From Streptomyces sp. YPW6 (GTDB lineage Bacteria > Actinomycetota > Actinomycetes > Streptomycetales > Streptomycetaceae), in NCBI RefSeq assembly GCF_018866325.1, contig NZ_CP076457.1, positions 5,677,001 to 5,741,000 of the forward strand: a stretch of DNA of 64,000 bases, written 5' to 3'. Made by a program: the position numbers and the translations under genes. Positions within the stretch are counted from its first letter, which is position 1, and each line of letters starts with the position of its first letter. Below, piece after piece: positions 34,467 to 43,198 of the stretch. The notes beneath the pieces were generated by a model. The model ran no database searches and was not told the DNA's origin. It was given only the letters and a program-made list of their open reading frames with translations.

Positions 34467-35936
34467 ATGACGGAACGTACGGAACTGGTGGAGCACGGAC
34501 GCCTGTTCATCGGCGGGGAGTTCACCGATCCGCTCTCCACCGAGGTCATCGAGGTGGTCTCCCCGCACACCGAACGGGTCATCGGCCGGGTGCCGCATGC
34601 CTCGCGGGCCGACGTGGACCGGGCCGTCGCGGCGGCCCGCCGGGCCTTCGACGAGGGCCCCTGGCCGCGGATGCCGCTGGACGAGCGGATCGCGGTGATC
34701 ACGCGGATCAAGGACGCCTTCGCCGTACGCCACGAGGAGTTCGCGCGCCTGATCAGCGCGCAGAACGGCACTCCGTACAGCGCGAGCGTCATGGTGCAGG
34801 CGCTGGCCGCGATGATGGTGTGGGACTCGGCGATCACGGTGGCGCGGACGTTCCCGTACGAGGAACGGCGTGACGGGGTCCTCGGCCCGCTCCTGGTCCG
34901 CCGCGAACCGGTGGGTGTGGTGGCGGCGGTCGTCCCGTGGAACGTCCCGCAGTTCACGGCGGCGGCGAAGCTGGCCCCGGCGCTGCTGGCGGGCTGCACG
35001 GCGGTCCTGAAGGTCTCCCCGGAAACCCCCCTGGACGCCTACGTGTTGGCGGAGATAGCGGAGGAGGCGGGCCTGCCGCCCGGGGTCCTCTCGATCCTCC
35101 CGGCCGACCGGGAGGTCAGTGAGTACCTGGTGGGCCACCCGGACGTGGACAAGGTCTCCTTCACCGGCTCGGTGGCGGCAGGCCGCCGGGTGATGGAGGT
35201 CGCCTCGCGCAACCTGACCCGCGTCACCCTGGAGTTGGGCGGCAAATCGGCGGCAGTGATCCTCCCGGACGCGGACCTGGAGGCCGCGGTGGCGGGCATC
35301 GTCCCGTTCGCCTGGATGATCAACGGCCAGGCGTGCGTGGCACAGACGCGCATCCTGGCCCCGCGCAGCCGCTACGAGGAAATGGCGGAGGCGTTCGCGG
35401 CAGCGGCAGGCGCGCTCCGCGTGGGCGACCCCCTGGACCCGACGACCGAAGTGGGCCCGCTGGTGGCGCGACGCCAACAGCAACGCTCCCTGGACTACAT
35501 CAGGCTGGGCCAGGAGGAAGGCGCCAAGATTCTCACCGGCGGCAGCCGCCCCGCCTCCCAGGAGCGCGGCTGGTACGTCGAACCCACCCTCTTCGGCTCG
35601 GTCGACAACTCCATGCGCATCGCCCGCGAGGAGATCTTCGGCCCGGTCATCTGCCTGATCCCGTACGGGGACGAGGCCGACGCGGTCCGCATCGCCGACG
35701 ACTCCCCGTACGGCCTGAGCGGCAGCGTCTGGACGGCGGACACGGAACGCGGCATCGACATCGCCCGCCGCATCCGCACCGGCACGTACAGCGTGAACAC
35801 CTTCAGCCTCGACATGCTCGGCCCGTTCGGCGGCTACAAGAACTCGGGCCTGGGTCGTGAGTTCGGCCCCGAGGGCTACGGTGAGTTCTTCGAGCACAAG
35901 ATGATCCACCTGCCCGCCGGCTACCGGGAGGCGTGA
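34467..35936 (+). CDS. NAD(P)-dependent aldehyde dehydrogenase
   Basis: 489 aa from ATG with GGGAGGC upstream. Standard ALDH motifs are present: VVPWNVPQFTAAAKLAPALLAGC, FTGSVAAGR (Rossmann), catalytic Glu in LELGGKSAAVI, the catalytic-Cys loop in INGQACVAQTR, EEIFGPVICL and the terminal PFGGYKNSGLGRE. The RILAPRSRY and GTYSVN signatures resemble the Rv0223c-type ALDHs of mycobacteria, as I recall them. It overlaps the ferredoxin start by 1 bp (TGATG). Pairing with a P450-type ferredoxin suggests oxidation of an aldehyde made by a P450, possibly CYP125-derived sterol aldehyde. Confidence 0.88.
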   Translation: MTERTELVEHGRLFIGGEFTDPLSTEVIEVVSPHTERVIGRVPHASRADVDRAVAAARRAFDEGPWPRMPLDERIAVITRIKDAFAVRHEEFARLISAQNGTPYSASVMVQALAAMMVWDSAITVARTFPYEERRDGVLGPLLVRREPVGVVAAVVPWNVPQFTAAAKLAPALLAGCTAVLKVSPETPLDAYVLAEIAEEAGLPPGVLSILPADREVSEYLVGHPDVDKVSFTGSVAAGRRVMEVASRNLTRVTLELGGKSAAVILPDADLEAAVAGIVPFAWMINGQACVAQTRILAPRSRYEEMAEAFAAAAGALRVGDPLDPTTEVGPLVARRQQQRSLDYIRLGQEEGAKILTGGSRPASQERGWYVEPTLFGSVDNSMRIAREEIFGPVICLIPYGDEADAVRIADDSPYGLSGSVWTADTERGIDIARRIRTGTYSVNTFSLDMLGPFGGYKNSGLGREFGPEGYGEFFEHKMIHLPAGYREA

Positions 35937-36169
35937 TGGGCGACCGCTGGCACCTGGAGGTCGACCGCTCCGTCTGCATCGGCTCCGGCATGTGCGTCAA
36001 CCACGCGGGCGACGCCTTCCACCTGGACTCGGCCCGCCAGTCCCACCCGACGACGGAGGACCGCGACGCGGGCGAACACGTCCTGGCGGCGGCGGAGGGC
36101 TGCCCGGTGGAGGCGATCACGCTGACGCTGGCGGGGTCGGGGGAGGTGGTGTTCCCGCCGGAGGAGTGA
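35936..36169 (+). CDS. 3Fe-4S ferredoxin (P450 redox partner type)
   Basis: 77 aa from the ATG that overlaps the ALDH stop; a GTG one codon earlier is possible. Cluster ligands follow the pattern C-x5-C...C-P: VCIGSGMC near residue 14 and GCPVEA near residue 55. The position where a 4Fe-4S ferredoxin would have its second Cys is Gly, which points to a 3Fe-4S cluster. Such small acidic ferredoxins deliver electrons to actinobacterial P450s. The nearest P450 is cyp125, about 10 kb away, making this its plausible partner. Confidence 0.87.
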   Translation: MGDRWHLEVDRSVCIGSGMCVNHAGDAFHLDSARQSHPTTEDRDAGEHVLAAAEGCPVEAITLTLAGSGEVVFPPEE

Positions 36170-36237
36170 GGGGGCCTGGCTTCCTGGCTTTCCGGTCGGC
36201 AGGAAGGGGGACGGAGGCTCTCCTCCGTGTCGACCGG

Positions 36238-36284
36238 CCGGTGCGTCCCCTGCAGGTAGGAAGCCTCTGCAGGGGACGCACCGG
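36238..36284. terminator. Perfect 18-bp hairpin, bidirectional terminator
   Basis: CCGGTGCGTCCCCTGCAG pairs with CTGCAGGGGACGCACCGG across an 11-nt loop, between the converging ferredoxin and FG-GAP protein genes. Confidence 0.9.
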
Positions 36285-36289
36285 AGCCG

Positions 36290-37798
36290 CTACTGACTCT
36301 TCGAGGCGGTGATGACGGGAGTCCTGAATCCGCCCGTTCCGTTGCCCGGGTAGGCGTAGATGTTGCCGTTGGTGTGGATGGCGATCAGATCGGCCTTGCC
36401 GTCGGCGTTGAAGTCCGTGCCGCTCAGCAGACGCATGTTCGTCCAGCCGTCGCTGGTCTTGCCGACGCTCTTGACGGTGCCGTCTCCCCGGCCGGTGTAG
36501 AGGTAGAGCGAACCATTGTTGTGCACGCCGACGATGTCAGCCTTGCCGTCGGCGTTGAAGTCACCGGTGGAGATCATCCGCATGTTGGCCCAGCCGGTAC
36601 CGGCGACTGAGGCGCTGGCGAAGCCGGAGCCCGTGCCCGCGTAGAAGTACAGAGTCCCGTCGGTGTGGACGGCGAGCAGGTCACCCTTCTTGTCGCCGTT
36701 GAAGTCCCCGGCGGAGAACAGGCGAATGTTGTTCCAGCCCGTGCCGGCGACGGAGGAACCGGTGATGCCGTTCTTCCCGTTGCCCGGGTAAAGGTAGAGG
36801 TTGCCGTTCAGATTCGCGGCCAGCACGTCGGGCTTGCCGTCGCCGGTGAAGTCGCTGGCGGCAAGCAGGCGCATGTTGGACCAGCCCTGGCCGATCTTGA
36901 CACGATCGCCGAACGTGCCCTTGCCGTCGCCGGGCTGGGTGTAAAGGTTCTTGTCGGCGGAATCGACCGTCAGGACATCGGCCTTGCCATCACCGTTGAA
37001 GTCGGTGGCAGTCATCAGTTGGGCCCAGGAACGCCCCATGGTGTCCGCGATCCAGGCGCCCACGTCGTCGGTGCGGGTGGCCACCGCATCGGTGCGTGTC
37101 TCGGTCTCCCCCAGGCAGCCGCCTTGCCGAGACCGGGTGGCGATGCCGACGAGCTCCGTGCGTCCATCGAGTTGACGCAGCAGCGGAGCACCGGAGTCGC
37201 CCTTGCACAGACCGTCGTCGGTGGTGGCGCCGACCAGGTTGACTTCCGCGGTGGAGACGCCGCCGACCTTCAACTGCGCCGTGTGCGCGGTACCCGGAAC
37301 CCATTCGGTCCGCGTGCGGCCGAAGCCGATGCCTTGAAGGACCTCGCCCGAATCGGCGGGGGCGGTGGCGAGCGCGATCGGAGCGATGGCAGTGGAGGCC
37401 GGAGTGGCCAGTCGTGCCAGAACGAGGTCACGGCCGGAGTAGGGGACCAGCTCGACGACTTCGCTGACATGCCCACCGCTGCCGTCCAGGGAGCTCCGGC
37501 CGACGCTGGCGACGGTCGTCCACGCCGGCTTGCCCGCTGGTATGTCACCGGCCTGCTGAGGGTTCTCGGCGAAGCACGAGGAGGCGGTCAGCACCCACTC
37601 GCCGTTGACCAGCCCACCGGAGCAGGAGCGGGTGGCTTCGCCCTCACCGATGTGCAGGCGTACCACCGCGGCCTGCGCGGCGGCGGGGGTGGCGGGCCCT
37701 GCGGCCGCGCCGGCAGGTGTGGCGCCGAGCAGGGAGGTGCTGGCGACCGTGGCCAAAGCGGCCGCGAGAAGCGCGGATCGAGAACGTGTGCGATACAC
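36290..37798 (-). CDS. Secreted S1-protease-like protein with five FG-GAP/VCBS repeats; catalytic His absent
   Basis: 502 aa from a GTG with AGGA 11 nt upstream; an ATG at 37873 is possible but would add a poor leader before the signal (ALLAAALATVASTSLLG). The trypsin-like domain shows Cys-SGGLVNGEWVLTASSC where T-A-A-H-C is expected (Ser74 at the His position), Asp124 in GRDLVLARL and GDSGAP with Ser202. The C-terminal half has five calcium-binding-type repeats (DFNGDGKAD, DFTGDGKPD, DFNGDKKGD, DFNADGKAD twice). With His lost it is probably a binding or scaffold protein rather than a protease. Confidence 0.83.
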   Translation of the reverse strand: MYRTRSRSALLAAALATVASTSLLGATPAGAAAGPATPAAAQAAVVRLHIGEGEATRSCSGGLVNGEWVLTASSCFAENPQQAGDIPAGKPAWTTVASVGRSSLDGSGGHVSEVVELVPYSGRDLVLARLATPASTAIAPIALATAPADSGEVLQGIGFGRTRTEWVPGTAHTAQLKVGGVSTAEVNLVGATTDDGLCKGDSGAPLLRQLDGRTELVGIATRSRQGGCLGETETRTDAVATRTDDVGAWIADTMGRSWAQLMTATDFNGDGKADVLTVDSADKNLYTQPGDGKGTFGDRVKIGQGWSNMRLLAASDFTGDGKPDVLAANLNGNLYLYPGNGKNGITGSSVAGTGWNNIRLFSAGDFNGDKKGDLLAVHTDGTLYFYAGTGSGFASASVAGTGWANMRMISTGDFNADGKADIVGVHNNGSLYLYTGRGDGTVKSVGKTSDGWTNMRLLSGTDFNADGKADLIAIHTNGNIYAYPGNGTGGFRTPVITASKSQ

Positions 37799-37907
37799 GG
37801 GAGGAGGCGTCCTTTCTGAAAATGGATTGAGCGACCGGTTGCGCAGCACGGCGTGAAGCCATGAACTCCGCAAGACGGAGAAGGGTGCGCAGGCCCTGGG
37901 GCTGACG

Positions 37908-38088
37908 CTACTTGAAGGTGCGGATCTCGACGAGGACGTGTTCGCGTCCCTCAGGGTCGACGGTTTTCACCGACCGGCTCGTACGTGTCCTTGCCGACCT
38001 GGACGGTGGTGCTCTCCCCTTTGGCGGTCAGCGTCAGATCGGCGTCCATGTCCGAGGTCTTCACGGCGGATACGGACAGGATCTCCAT
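37908..38088 (-). pseudogene. Frameshifted small protein remnant
   Basis: Reading from ATG 38088 gives MEILSVSAVKTSDMDADLTL...VGKDTYEPVGENRRP and a stop at 37951. In the frame one base away, the sequence continues directly with KTVDPEGREHVLVEIRTFK and a stop at 37908. Both parts have coding-like composition and together read as one protein of about 60-65 residues, so a single-base insertion or deletion is likely. Upstream of 38088 the frame is also open to 38160. I do not recognise the family. Confidence 0.5.
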
Positions 38089-38160
38089 CGGGAGAAAGCC
38101 GCCGTCAGAAATCTCATTCACGCACCAAGGGGATCTCTCCAGCGCAGCTCCGCCCGGCAT

Positions 38161-38806
38161 ACTGGTGGGTCGGCGTTCCCTGCGCCCAAAAACATCAGTG
38201 CGTACTGGCGGAGCGGGATCCGCGGACGGGGGTGGATGGATCGCCGCACAGAAGTGGGTCTGGGTGCTGGCGGCTCCATGCTCACCTGGCGACCCGGCTC
38301 CGGCGAGCGCATTGCAGAAGTCCCCCCAGACGGCCCTCGCCTACGTCGACTTGGCGTTCGATGCTCAGGCGGGTGGCTGTGCGCCCATGGCGCAAGAAGT
38401 CCCAACATGTATGTGGTCAACGGTCGAAGGGGTGAATCTCCCCAAAAGCGGGCGATGCGGAGAATGCATCGCCTTGCCCCCCTCGGCGCTCTTCTGATTA
38501 GAACATCCCGGCATTCGAGCAAACTGTCCATATGTGGACCAAGCGGATGATCACGATCTGGTAACCCGGGGGCATTGAGAGTTCGCGGGGTGGTCTGAGC
38601 GAGATTGATTGCCTTGCCCTGCTGGGGAGGGGAGTTTCTCCAACTGGACTGTTCGCCTTCATAGTTGGGAAGGCTGAGTGGAAAGAGCTGAAACTGGCGC
38701 TGTGCGGGTTCTCGACCGGTGTCACCTGTCATCCGCGATCCGGTTCACCGACCGGCAGGGCTTTGTGGCAGCCGGGTTTTCGGGCATCCCGCGCCCCGCC
38801 CTACGC
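38161..38806. other. About 650 bp without a supported gene
   Basis: The sequence from 38160 to 38740 has weak codon bias and lower GC than its surroundings, with short overlapping frames on both strands and no recognisable domain. It is probably decayed DNA or a junction between the protease-like gene and the biosynthetic locus. No terminator hairpin of note was seen. Confidence 0.5.
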
Positions 38807-40087
38807 TCAGACCGCCGGCTCGCCCCCCGCCCCGGTCCGGAGCAGCCCCTCCGGTGCCCGTCGCAGTGCCCGGATCGCCGGGACGCTCAGCATCACCGCC
38901 AGCAGGGCGCACGACATCACCGACGAGAAGATCAGCACCTCGTTCGCGCCGAACGCGTCCGCCGCCGGGCCCGCCAGGGCGCGGCCCAGGGGGATGACCA
39001 TGATGGAGCCCGCGACGTCGTACGCCGAGACGCGGCTCAGGACCGTCAGCGGGATGTGCGACTGGACGCTCGTCGCCCACATCACGCCCCAGAACGCGAA
39101 GCCGTAGCCCGCGATCACGTGGGCGATCGCCGTGGCCGTGAACGACCATTCCAGCGCCGGGGCGAGGGGGTTGAGCGCGAAGCAGAGCATCGCCAGGGCC
39201 CCCGCCACCAGTGGGCGGCGCGGGCGGACCCGCATGCCGATCAGGCCGCCGATGATCGTGCCGGCGCCGTCCGCCGAGGCGATCCAGCCGTACCCGCTCG
39301 CCCCGTGCTGCTCGATCATCAGCGCCGCGCCCAGCGGCAGCGCCGGGCCGAACACGAACAGGCCGTACACCGACCAGACCGCGATCACACCCCACAGCCA
39401 CTGACGGGACCGGAACTCCTGCCAGCCCGTCATCAGCCGGCGCCACATCGGGGCGTCGCCCTCGTCGCGCTCCGTATGCAGCTTGCGCAGGGGGAGCAGG
39501 ACCAGCGCGCTGAGCGCGTACGCCGCCGCGATCACCACGTACGAGCCCGACACCTGCCAGTACGCGACGAGGATGCCCGCCAGGCCCGGACCCAGCAGGG
39601 TGCTCAGCGCCTCGGAGATCCGCAGCAGCGCGTTGGCCTTCTGGATGTCCTGTGCGACCCGGGGGACCATGCTCGCCATCCCGGGCTGGAACATCGCCGT
39701 CGCGGCCCCGCTGAGCGCCATCAGCCCCATGATCTGCCACAGCGGGACGCTGTCGGAGGAGAAGAGGAGCGTGGCCAGCGTGAGCATGGCCAGCATGCGC
39801 ACCACGTCCGCGCAGATCATCATCAGCTGCGGCGTGAACCGGTCGGCCAGCACCCCGCCGAACAGCACCAGCAGCACGATCGGGGTCATCCACGCGGCCA
39901 GCGCGTACCCGACGCCGCTCGCCCCGTGGCCCGCCCCCAGCACCGCCGTGGTCAGGGAGACCATCAGCATGCCGTCGGCCAGCAGCGACGCGCTGCGGGC
40001 CGTGAAGAACAGCCGGAAACGGGTCGACCGCCAGGGGCTCGGCAGCGGGGCCGCCTGCTGCGGAAGGGTCGTGTCGTCAACGCTCAT
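38807..40087 (-). CDS. MFS exporter of the amino-acyl-ACP biosynthetic locus
   Basis: 426 aa, twelve helices, resembling the macrolide-exporter-like (MFS_3/enterobactin exporter EntS-like) group: FTARSASLLADGMLMVSLTTAV, VLFGGVLADRFTPQ, GMASMVPRVAQDIQKANALLRISEALS and LLGPGLAGILV. The start is 1 bp after the stop of the condensation-domain gene (TGA C ATG), so it is the last gene of the four-gene operon PhyH-DUF6271-condensation-MFS. It is the natural candidate to export the product of this locus. Confidence 0.87.
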   Translation of the reverse strand: MSVDDTTLPQQAAPLPSPWRSTRFRLFFTARSASLLADGMLMVSLTTAVLGAGHGASGVGYALAAWMTPIVLLVLFGGVLADRFTPQLMMICADVVRMLAMLTLATLLFSSDSVPLWQIMGLMALSGAATAMFQPGMASMVPRVAQDIQKANALLRISEALSTLLGPGLAGILVAYWQVSGSYVVIAAAYALSALVLLPLRKLHTERDEGDAPMWRRLMTGWQEFRSRQWLWGVIAVWSVYGLFVFGPALPLGAALMIEQHGASGYGWIASADGAGTIIGGLIGMRVRPRRPLVAGALAMLCFALNPLAPALEWSFTATAIAHVIAGYGFAFWGVMWATSVQSHIPLTVLSRVSAYDVAGSIMVIPLGRALAGPAADAFGANEVLIFSSVMSCALLAVMLSVPAIRALRRAPEGLLRTGAGGEPAV

Positions 40088-40088
40088 G

Positions 40089-41891
40089 TCACACCTGCCG
40101 GCTTCTGCCGGTCCCTTCCTCGATGATCTCCAGCCGACGCCATGCGTCGCTCCGGTCCGGCTCGCCGGGCGGGTTCCGGACGAGTACGTAGCGGTGGGGC
40201 GCCAGGACGCCCGAACCGGCGGCCGGGATGAGGGCGGTCAGTGCCCGGTGGGCCGCCTCGGGCGTCAACGGCGTTGCGCCGCAGGCGATGTACGCCGTGA
40301 GGTGCGGGTCCGCCACAGCCGCCGCCCCCGCCGTGCCGTCCGTCGTCCCGTGGGGTCCTGGCTCCTTCGCCACCCGCACGGGCAGTCCGCCCACCGCCCG
40401 GCCGAGGGTCTCGCGCACGGCGTCGGGTGAGACCCAGCAGCCGTCCACCCGCAGCCAGCCGGGCCCGTGTCCGGCGGGGCGGACCCCCGTCACGTCGGTC
40501 AGTGAGTCCATCGGCACGTCCCCGGCGGCGGCCGCCTCCAGGAGCAGGACCAAGCCGGAGAGGAACCCCTCCGCCTCCTCGGGGGCGAACAGCGAGGGGG
40601 CGGCCCACAGGGAGATGTGGAGCTGGGGGGCCGTCCGGTACGTGAAGGCGAGCAGCCGGGTCGGCAGCGTCTGGGGCGGACCCCAGGTGAGCTCGTGCTC
40701 GGCGTCGTCGCGGTCCTGCGCGTCGGTGCCCAGGAGCGGGGCGGGCAGGGCGCTCACGTCGTTGAAGACCACGTCCCGGCCGAAGTGGCTGCCGCGCTCG
40801 GCGGTGACGCGGCCGATCATCTCCCACAGCCGCAGGGAGTCGAACTGGCTGTGCCGGTAGGCGTTGAGCACCGCCCCCCAGGTCCGGGCGACCAGGGCGT
40901 CGAAGGCGGGCACCCGGACGTCCAGGTGGAGCAGCGCGTCCTGGGACGTGGTGGTCACCGAACGGGCGACCCGGGGGTGGAAGCGGTTGGCGCTCGGGAC
41001 GGCGGTGACACAGCTGTCCTGGCCCGCCCGGTGGGCCACCAGCGCGCACCAGGCGGCCATCAGCACGGTGGCCTCGGGGTGCCCGGTGCGGCGGGCCGCC
41101 CCGGCGAGCGCCCGGCCGCCCCGGCGGGAGCGCAGCGTCAGCTGCCGGGCCTCCTCGTCGGTGCCCGGCCGCCTGCCGCGCTGCTCCGCGAACATCTCCT
41201 GCGGCCCGGTGCGCAGGATCCGCTCCCAGTACCTCAGGGACGCCTCCGACTTCCGCAGCCCGGCCGGGGATGCCTCCACGGCTGCCAGGTCGACCGGGGG
41301 CAGGGACGTCAGTTCCGGCAGCTCCTTGCCCGCCAGCAGTTCGGCGAACTCCTCGCGCAGGACGGCCATCGCGCTGCCGTCCGCCACCGCGTGGCTGAAC
41401 GCCAGCGCCACGTGGACCGGTGCTCCGGCCACGGTGAGCAGGGTGATCCGCAGCGGGAACTCCCGCTCCAGGTCGAACCGCCCGGCCCGGGCCGCCCGCG
41501 CCACCGACTCCGCGTACCCCGCCGGGTCGCCGGGGAGTTCGGCGTGGTCGAGGACGGTCACCGTGAACGTGCCCTCCGTCGCCACCACCTGGTCGACCGG
41601 TGCGCACCCCGGTCGGTGCGGGAAGGTGGTGCGCAGCCCCTCGTGCCGTACGGTCAGGGCCCGCAGGGCGTCGGTGACGGCCTGCTGAGCGGTGCCCTCG
41701 GGGACGGGCCACACGTCGTGGATGTTGATGTGGGTGGGGTCGTCCCGCAGGATGCAGCGGATCATGTTGGCCTGGCCCATGGTGACCGGGCCGCGCCGCT
41801 CCTCGCCGCCCGCGTAGGCGAGGGTGACCGTGGTCGTGGTGGTGTGCGGAGTGTTCGGGTGCATGGTGTCCTTGCCGGCGGCGGGGTTCAT
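40089..41891 (-). CDS. Stand-alone condensation-domain protein (NRPS C-domain-like)
   Basis: 600 aa from ATG overlapping the upstream stop (ATGA). Residues 35-480 follow the C-domain order: GPVTMGQANMIRC, ALTVRHEGLRTTF, RFDLEREFPLRITLL, active-site loop FSHAVADG (His167, Asp171, Gly172; the first His of HHxxxDG is Ser) and, later, NDVSALP. Residues 490-600 add a small domain with WLRVDGCWVSPDAVRETLGRA, which resembles a carrier- or substrate-recognition appendage. It likely joins an amino acid from the ACP encoded across the divergent promoter to an amine or alcohol acceptor, or releases it. Confidence 0.85.
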   Translation of the reverse strand: MNPAAGKDTMHPNTPHTTTTTVTLAYAGGEERRGPVTMGQANMIRCILRDDPTHINIHDVWPVPEGTAQQAVTDALRALTVRHEGLRTTFPHRPGCAPVDQVVATEGTFTVTVLDHAELPGDPAGYAESVARAARAGRFDLEREFPLRITLLTVAGAPVHVALAFSHAVADGSAMAVLREEFAELLAGKELPELTSLPPVDLAAVEASPAGLRKSEASLRYWERILRTGPQEMFAEQRGRRPGTDEEARQLTLRSRRGGRALAGAARRTGHPEATVLMAAWCALVAHRAGQDSCVTAVPSANRFHPRVARSVTTTSQDALLHLDVRVPAFDALVARTWGAVLNAYRHSQFDSLRLWEMIGRVTAERGSHFGRDVVFNDVSALPAPLLGTDAQDRDDAEHELTWGPPQTLPTRLLAFTYRTAPQLHISLWAAPSLFAPEEAEGFLSGLVLLLEAAAAGDVPMDSLTDVTGVRPAGHGPGWLRVDGCWVSPDAVRETLGRAVGGLPVRVAKEPGPHGTTDGTAGAAAVADPHLTAYIACGATPLTPEAAHRALTALIPAAGSGVLAPHRYVLVRNPPGEPDRSDAWRRLEIIEEGTGRSRQV

Positions 41892-43198
41892 CGGGTCACG
41901 GCCAGGCCCGCTTCGGTGCTCGCGCGGGTCAGGGCCTCCCAGTGGTCCATCAGGTGCGCGAAGCCGGCCATGTCGTCGCGGGCCTCGTCCAGGAGCCCGG
42001 AACGTCGCTCGGCGAGGGTGTCGGCGACCGTCGTGTAGCGGTCGCCGAGCCGGCGGTAGGCGCGCTCGACGACGTCGAGGCGGCGTTCCACGTCCGTACG
42101 GCCGAGGCCGGTGCTGTCCCGGACGAAACCGGCCACCACGGGGGCCCGCAGGCGGCCCTCGGCGTCGAGCAGCGCTTCCCCGGCCGCCGCCGTCCTCGCG
42201 TACACGGTGTTCAGATACGCCTTCGCGAGCAGGAACTTCGCGAACCGGACCTGGTACGCGAGGAAACCGGCGTCCGTACGCCGTTCCTCCGTGTGGAAGT
42301 TCACGATGTGCCGGTTGTGCTCCAGGCCGGGCAGCCGGGCGTCGTGGGCGAGGTGCAGCAGGAAGTAGTCGCTGCCGATGGTGTCGGTCGCCGGCGGCAG
42401 CGGGACCCTGCCGTACAGCTCGTGGTCGAAGCCGATGTTGCACATGTCCACGCGCATCGGGCTGATGGGGGCGAGCGTGGTGCGGTCGCCGTCGAACGTC
42501 CCGTTCCCCGCGCCCCGGAACGACGCGTCGATCAGGTGGTCGCGCCAGATCTCCGGGGAGCCTTCGGGGAGCGACAGGCCGACCAGTTCGCGGTACGTGC
42601 CGGGGTCGAGCTCGCGGATCTCCGCGACGTCCACCGACATCTCGCCCACGAAGGACCCGCCCGCCACCGCCACCCGGCGGCCGCCCGAGCCCGGGGGCAG
42701 CTTGCTCCTCGTCACGGACTTCCCCGCCTCGTCCGCCCGTTGGCCCAGGTAGGTGAGCTCCTGGTGGAGGGGGAAGACCGGCTCGCCGCCGGCGTGCTGG
42801 TAGCGGCTGTCGGAGTCCCGGCGGTGGACGGACGTGCAGCCGAGGGCCTGGGCGATGAGGAACGCCCGGTTGGTGCACGCCCCGTAGGAGACACGATCCG
42901 GCAGCATCAGCTCCAGCAGCCGGTCCGGCCGGGCCGCGCCGGACCGGTCCGCCACCTCGCGCAGGAAGGCCCGCTGCTCGTCCTCGTCGAGGTGGTGGAC
43001 CCTCACCCCGGGCGCGGCGGGCAGCGCGGCCACCGCCCGCCGATGCCCGGCGAGCACCGGCGCGGGCGAGGAGTCCAGGATCAGCAGGTGCACCTCCGCC
43101 CCGAACTCCCGTGCTCCGTGCGCGGCTTCCTCCGCGATCGCCGCGATGGTGCCGGTGCAGGCCCGGTGGGTGGGCAGAGTCAGGCAGACGCGGCGCAC
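41888..43198 (-). CDS. DUF6271 family protein (glycosyltransferase-A-like features)
   Basis: 436 aa from GTG, overlapping the PhyH gene by 19 bp. The start RRVCLTLPTHRACTGTIAAI, SYGACTNRAFLIAQALGC, VHRRDSDSRY, RVDMCNIGFDH, ATDTIGSDYFLLHL, NRHIVNFHTEERRTDAGFLAYQ match the DUF6271 family as I recall it. The R-D-S-D-S segment after an allowed Rossmann-like N-terminus looks like the DxD of GT-A glycosyltransferases, but no activity has been shown to my knowledge. It is translationally coupled to PhyH and condensation-domain genes, so it should act in the same small-molecule pathway. Confidence 0.85.
   Translation of the reverse strand: MRRVCLTLPTHRACTGTIAAIAEEAAHGAREFGAEVHLLILDSSPAPVLAGHRRAVAALPAAPGVRVHHLDEDEQRAFLREVADRSGAARPDRLLELMLPDRVSYGACTNRAFLIAQALGCTSVHRRDSDSRYQHAGGEPVFPLHQELTYLGQRADEAGKSVTRSKLPPGSGGRRVAVAGGSFVGEMSVDVAEIRELDPGTYRELVGLSLPEGSPEIWRDHLIDASFRGAGNGTFDGDRTTLAPISPMRVDMCNIGFDHELYGRVPLPPATDTIGSDYFLLHLAHDARLPGLEHNRHIVNFHTEERRTDAGFLAYQVRFAKFLLAKAYLNTVYARTAAAGEALLDAEGRLRAPVVAGFVRDSTGLGRTDVERRLDVVERAYRRLGDRYTTVADTLAERRSGLLDEARDDMAGFAHLMDHWEALTRASTEAGLAVTR

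Noticed and set aside
38118-38732. A 204-codon minus-strand frame and overlapping plus-strand frames
   Set aside because: No family resemblance, poor codon bias and overlap with the frameshifted remnant.
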